64,000 nucleotides of DNA from Variovorax sp. OK212 (lineage in GTDB: Bacteria > Pseudomonadota > Gammaproteobacteria > Burkholderiales > Burkholderiaceae_C), in contig NZ_FOLP01000015.1 in assembly GCF_900112425.1 (NCBI RefSeq), positions 62,001 through 126,000 on the forward strand, given 5' to 3'. Made by a program: the position numbers and the translations under genes. This document shows positions 62,801-64,000 of the stretch, piece after piece. Under the pieces are notes generated by a model. It ran no database searches. It was not told the origin of the DNA and saw only the letters and a program-made list of their open reading frames with translations. Each line of letters begins with the position of its first letter. Position 1 is the first letter of the stretch.

Positions 62801-64000
62801 AGCTCAAGAGCATCGGCCCGGTCGCCAACATCACGCCGGGCGACCGCAGCAGCGGTGCGGGCATCGCGGTGGCCGCGGGCGTGGGGCGCAACGGCCCCGA
62901 CTTCGCGGCCTTTGCTGCGCGCTACCTCGACCCCGCCAACCTCGCGGCCGGCGGGCAGGCGCTGGCCGAGCAGCCCGGCAAGGCCGTGACGACCTACGGC
63001 GACCGGCTCACGCTGGCGCTGTGGCTCAGCGGCCAGTTCGGCTACGGCGGCGACGAGGCCGGCGCGCCGGCCTACCTGACGAGCAAGCAGGCCGAGCTCG
63101 ACCGCGCGCACCAGCAGTCCGCCGGCGGCGGTGTTGGCGGTGCACCGAGCCGCGACCTGGCGCGCGAGTACGGCCTGAGCAGCCAGCTGCACCTGGTCAA
63201 CTGGCTCGAGGGGCGCTTCGGCGACGGCCAGCGCAACGGCCTGGGCCTGCGCTTCGATGCGGCGTCGATGGACGCGCGCACCTTCTTCGCGGCGCTGCCG
63301 GCGGAGCAGCAGCGCGCGTTCCTGCGCCCGGTGTACTACGCCGAACTCAAGGCCGCGGGCCGCGAGTACAACGCCGTGGGCGGCCCGCGCGAAGGCAGCT
63401 ACCTGCGCGGGCGCGAAGCCATCGCCACGCTGTTCCCCTCGAAGGATGCGCAGGGCAACGCGATCGACTACCAGGGCGACCTGACGATGTTCAGCAGCGC
63501 GCTGTACTACGACGACACCAAGGGCACGGGGATCGTGCAGGTCACGACGCGCCCCCGCGCGGGCGTGAAGTACCTCACCAAGGAGGAATGGATCGCTGCC
63601 GGCCGCGAGACCTACAAGACCGCGCATTACGAAGTGCAGGATGCCGGCGTGCACACCGACTTCGGCGGCGACATCCGCCTCATGGTGCCCGGCGGCCGCA
63701 CGCTGGTCGGGGTGGACGGCGGCTTCGTGCCGGGCGAAGGCTCGGGCGTGCTGACGCAGGGCGCGGGCGAGATCGAGATCTTCTCGAACGGCAGCATCCT
63801 GCTGGGGCAGAGCCGCATCTTCACGACCTTTGGCGGCAACGTGCTCGCATGGTCGGCGCAGGGCGACATCAACGCCGGGCGCGGCTCCAAGTCGACCGTG
63901 GTCTACACGCCGCAGCGCCGTGTGTACGACGGCATCGGCCTGGTGAGCCTGTCACCCAACACGCCGAACACCGGCGCGGGCATCGCGACGCTGAACCCGA
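50836..64000 (+). CDS. Giant two-partner-secretion exoprotein (TpsA, filamentous haemagglutinin/PdtA-like), cassette B, 3' end outside window
   Basis: An open frame of 4,388 codons runs from an ATG with GAGGT upstream to the last base, without a stop codon. It is a paralogue of the protein at 25068 along its length. Signal peptide ends near residue 30 (GHAQAQ). The TPS domain (about 143-241) has NWETFNVGKNTTVKF and NRNGIVFSGSSQV; long beta-helix-type regions follow, then a helical domain (about 4015-4215). The DUF3739-like region begins at LSPNTPNTGAGIATLNP just before the edge. By comparison with the first copy about 160 residues are missing. No second TpsB is visible; the one at 39006 probably serves both. 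Confidence 0.93.
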   Translation, partial: MSNKTFRHAPVAHAVVIALATAGLAGHAQAQRAFSAAWMAQKNMAQGTAAATGYLPNGTPASLLTNPQAQQQRANEQLQRSIGNLTLAAQAIAAQQAAQAAAREAALKNPSSVPDGLAEGGLRIDTNSLTAGWANANVPVQSQQADGRTNVAIQQTGDKAVLNWETFNVGKNTTVKFDQQPSWAVLNRVNDPNARPSQIRGQIQADGTVMIVNRNGIVFSGSSQVDTRNLLASAVGMTDAQFKRGIYSQALGTGFVPTLANDLNVTPSTSSNGKATGDVVVEAGARIATRAPQTVTEGGGYVLLAGRETHNRGTIVTPSGQTMLAAGDSFVIRKGVGTDSNQQSSTRGNEVTVARVADSTAGRVSNAGLIQALTGDITLAGHTVEQSGVLLSSTSVNTRGTVHLSATGDADARVTLAPGSVSAVLLDNSSATALDVQRDALIKDSASLSDGAYNRRDQSLVQIASSGNVEFLSDSMTLATGGQVNVNAVRRIQVADRAAIDVAGAVGVSVAMASNNVEINVQGNEQRDAPGNRDSKNLNNANLWIDRRTLVRVAAGTNGYTTDRWYTGGGLLEVSGYLNTGGHGIGEWAASGGTVAFGGGEVVTQAGSAINVSGGTLDVQTGMLKQSWLKGNDGRLYNLSSAPGDMLYTGVYKGFESEHQRWGKNTTDYFYNPLIGARERLESGYTVGRDAGRVIVGTKSAVLEGDIEATVFQGDRQRNAPDAAFDSYRQAQTAAPRSGQLLIGQLQPMFSIDTGMLRDNPTALVERIDIGTVQRIAQDLKLEDALPDALKGKLQIDAGWLNRQQLGGFKAYAQGGITVDADVVLANGGSIALHATQVDVKANLGARGGSIALGDTVNRLLPGSIVNWAEQPIGNSLLEGYTRRVDVAGGVALDTHGLWTNLRNNPADIGGLPYMNGGSVTIASTGDVRLHAGTVIDTSSGAAMMADGSLQGGRGGNITLRSNQNGNTGGGAGTLLLEGELRGHGVKGGGTLTIDTGIGVAIGGGLLANPGRLAAGESVPVHLTLAEAFTIPAGTVLPQDFTYVSNVVPAGEALKIMPVFTVSRPYKLPAAWVVPQATVAWEYVFVSSKSGSIYASGNTIPAGTELVEISGKMAPGYVVPAAAFPNGMPVSDYNATVAAGTPFVRDLVLGEGTLLLAGNRLPIDVAVKPLLVLDDSVFRSGFSRYAISAQQGMQVAAGAKVDVAMPLLRADPAAARATATGADPSAVLQRWLPPVWQEDPLKGVLTQRAGADLSLSAGSVYSQAPLVVGQGATLSVDPGRSLTLTGNGQITIDGTLNAWGGRIGVLPGAFGTGNDVGHPAGSANATSIWIGSGAVLDAAGRADTATDSKGRVYGDVGSGGRIEIGAAYKADAGQVDAADAFVVIRPGARLDASGSAARLDLPGRGTLDVAGDGGLISLASYRGLFLDGDMRAAAGGAGAAGGTLALTLETPNYGPVDKLSLKGINVDDAVRVARELVLAQVQGDSGLSAGLKVGDREAALAYGTARVGVDRIAAGGFGNLSLLANGLVSFDGDIDLRMGQSLRLTASAFGLAANPANAAPTSQVRLAAPYIRLAGSTRGQDENYIMPNPVRGSKNSGSGGGMLGLPLVAEGARLQLDAQLIDIAGQVNTGARGAIVQNAGDPLTVERLAFRQIVMRSDGDLRLSQAAQFYTPGSLTLAASQIYPAMNDSGVFVVGERGSFDKYGTLLREFDPARSLNIERIDPSAPLPAQPYSAFGRLSFSSAVVNQGGVVRAPLGEIELGAVAGSGPTGEVNLLPGGVTSVSAKGLAMPYGGTLDGLSYLYDGKDVVWKGAGNGPAVTLSAHVVNVREGAVLDLSGGGELTGTAFLPGRGGSTDARLNPLVQTTARGSFTLPGLATNPVYAIVPGAQAGHAPLVNEHGAGDPALGRQITIGAGVPGLPPGTYTLLPSTFALLPGAFRVELNGLAPNLPPSGVTVPMRNGSYAAAAQFSVTNTGIRDALPTQVFLTPADTLRSYSQYNETSYADFAIAQAERYGVPRPLLERDAKMLRFNFAQPGRPGALAANADAPALRFAGVADYTAAAGSYGGTALVDGNYSPNIEVLADGAVRTPGFTGVSVAASALNAIAAPRLAIGGMPSVLYVDYLGSSQGANIANFLSGAGNIVLREGAVLKAGEVYLVTNVKAGGIVVEQGAGINTLGRGKAAWDSRDGFVFAPGTYSVLAVSNGWLDLLAPAFSADETRGAGRIDIGACATGSLCQGVTRLYSEGTIAASTDQSFELRDAARYGTRNLVLSVGGINVGSEAALAAAAARHALAPGLTLNQGILERLLRGDTASGAPALENLVLTARDAVNFHDSIELSTIDPLTGRSSLERLVLGTPAIYGAGNADTLARIRTGILVWNGATTAPGLVAAGGAGTGSGRLQIDADQIEFGYGPNSRPDTVHSVDRLVLGFGEVVLNARERVTANHTGSLSVYQSQGAWDDALKGFAFSGGNLRIQTPLFTGQAGSVNKIKAGGDIAVSAPAGMAAPALSGKALTDALGAEIGLDAGGNLTLDTRIALPSGKLTASAARDLQLADGAQLDLAGRKIGFFDVAKYSWGGDVVLESRAGDVRQSAGSRIDMSADHNRAGKLTVLALGEGAGTVDLRGAIAGASSGQYDAGGTLVPYAAGGADIRSQHIEDFTGLNRRLGEGGVFGSRSFQLKQGDLVLGDELKAREINVSVDGGRLAVNGTVDASGDQAGSIRLAARDGVTLGGAALLDAHSRVLRVDSYGQVIEAPNRAVIEIDAGQGRLVLQDGARMDVRAGTGGTAQALGTVELSAQRVGGERGNDIAIDASGKVQIDGARAITVNGFWTYNDADAGTDLAADGRPYQVVNQAYLDRKHADSLAFMGNVLANGNLMNTRLAGLRAYGDAFHLRPGVSIVSATPDGDLHVDGDIDLSGYRYASVNPRTQQTGVYGSGEPGALVLRAGGNLNVYGSITDGFDTSVLPATPSDQGWVLVKGRVPWGGDVVVPRGGLVELAEGTFFQPGRTLNFDLPMQPMNLKAGTVLATTATLSANLVLPAGTVLGGAVRDASGHVLHAAGAVLAQAVTLPAGTKLDAGNRLPGDTRVAAMTWPAGVPLPFPPGIINDTGGLNYPVNGVQLAGSLMLRKGAVVPAETMVVLPDGVTSVNLRPADADGNQGRNFALAPMLAPGSGSWSMRLVAGADIRAADTRALRPRDANGQLLLADTHYGMGGELMLQLPTPGVAGQYYWMGDSLIQIGYAPGKLIDLDEWGGEEAVQDINNWGVGDLVTWAPLGSAPKTRPVPATQQLFSVLRTGTGDLDLLAGGNFTMNSLYGVYTAGTQSAGVAAAYNQPRAKVDGMVLGGTGTEFEPFVDGGGKSLYRAWYPEHGGNVLLRAQGDVRGDLVGANVSTRPDAIGSLRSTGASVDVGNWLWRQGTGSAVAASEGVPTAWWINFGSYVPGATDSYATFGTAPLMVGFIGIGTLGGGNLVLEAGGDAGMLTKRADRFAVNAAHSTGLNLVVGSTGRVSADGRQLTLTGGGDLDLRIGGGLNPVPELRSYPSTDEITPRTVYSGNRSDLNSTFVNLRGALRIQAGAVGGIELRFNRADPEESRAYQVYTATSSTAGGGPVLVPGDSGVRIDTRGDLVLGGVADAGRVAQPNNGVPFTANGVPMPADGYSWFSLWTPGSAIDLFSAGGNLTPSNSTTGDLSHANIQASDGRFLMPSVLRAVAASGSIYYGNSATGQLDSSNKPVQSPVGVMLAPSPVGPQYAKAGVGQLELLAADSIYAGGYGVTQSGADPTALPNPFNAGFSGSMAPTWYGTQKLSNINPDALAPTVFLENLTLREGAQLYPLFSFTPPTASGYAVVGQQPARFYASEGDVIGVRTGAIITRGTGAIGNLPTWYEGGGPVAIRAGRDIVNSGTGLGKSEPVPIEGTGWGTQAYNGNPSAPLKPVPLSGGGARGNLIVHNNPDDVSVVQAGRDVRYSTFYVAGPGVLEVTAGRDVYMADRAELKSIGPVANITPGDRSSGAGIAVAAGVGRNGPDFAAFAARYLDPANLAAGGQALAEQPGKAVTTYGDRLTLALWLSGQFGYGGDEAGAPAYLTSKQAELDRAHQQSAGGGVGGAPSRDLAREYGLSSQLHLVNWLEGRFGDGQRNGLGLRFDAASMDARTFFAALPAEQQRAFLRPVYYAELKAAGREYNAVGGPREGSYLRGREAIATLFPSKDAQGNAIDYQGDLTMFSSALYYDDTKGTGIVQVTTRPRAGVKYLTKEEWIAAGRETYKTAHYEVQDAGVHTDFGGDIRLMVPGGRTLVGVDGGFVPGEGSGVLTQGAGEIEIFSNGSILLGQSRIFTTFGGNVLAWSAQGDINAGRGSKSTVVYTPQRRVYDGIGLVSLSPNTPNTGAGIATLNP

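Noticed and set aside
50713..63654. A 4,313-codon open frame on the minus strand.
   Set aside because: Antisense shadow of the second TpsA gene, which is the real gene on the plus strand; same codon-avoidance explanation.

Overview
The window is about 64 kb of uniformly GC-rich, tightly packed chromosome from a betaproteobacterium. The mix of genes (glycine cleavage operon behind a tandem glycine riboswitch, BMP-type ABC importer, DUF3014 protein, and the style of the secreted and regulatory proteins) suggests Comamonadaceae, most likely Variovorax. The genus is an inference from gene content. I see no rRNA, tRNA, CRISPR array, insertion sequence or prophage.

Left part (1-22.3 kb): housekeeping and catabolic genes. 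After a carboxylesterase, a VOC protein and an APH(3')-like phosphotransferase comes a leftward operon (11202 down to 2096): a uracil-DNA-glycosylase-superfamily protein, a GMC oxidoreductase, a NIPSNAP protein, a complete BMP/ATPase/two-permease importer of the nucleoside or purine type, and an ATZ/TRZ-type amidohydrolase. A divergent TetR/RutR-like regulator faces it across an intergenic region with two matching dyad boxes. Next are a DUF3014 protein, the gcvT-gcvH-gcvP operon with its riboswitch, an unknown alanine-rich protein, an MFS exporter with a divergent AraC regulator, a transglutaminase-like protease and a small secreted protein.

Right part (22.5-64 kb): one large surface/secretion locus that resembles, in family content and order, the Vre (PUMA3) cell-surface-signalling and Pdt two-partner-secretion genes known from Pseudomonas aeruginosa. 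Cassette A is an STN/TonB-like receptor, an ECF sigma factor, a FecR-type anti-sigma factor and a 4,564-residue TpsA exoprotein. It is followed by one TpsB transporter, a DUF2341-LamG-ExbB fusion, ExbD, TonB, a putative porin, a coiled-coil periplasmic protein, a PpiC-type chaperone, a YbjN-like protein and a small basic protein. Cassette B then repeats receptor, sigma, anti-sigma and a second giant TpsA, which is still open at the right edge (4,388 codons visible).

How the parts may work together (inference): each receptor/sigma/anti-sigma trio controls its adjacent exoprotein; both exoproteins share the single TpsB and are folded with help from the PpiC protein; the dedicated TonB-ExbB-ExbD set energises the outer-membrane components or passes on the signal. 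Both TpsA genes and tpsB carry an 11-bp-phased TGA repeat about 30 bp before an A/T-rich -10-like stretch.
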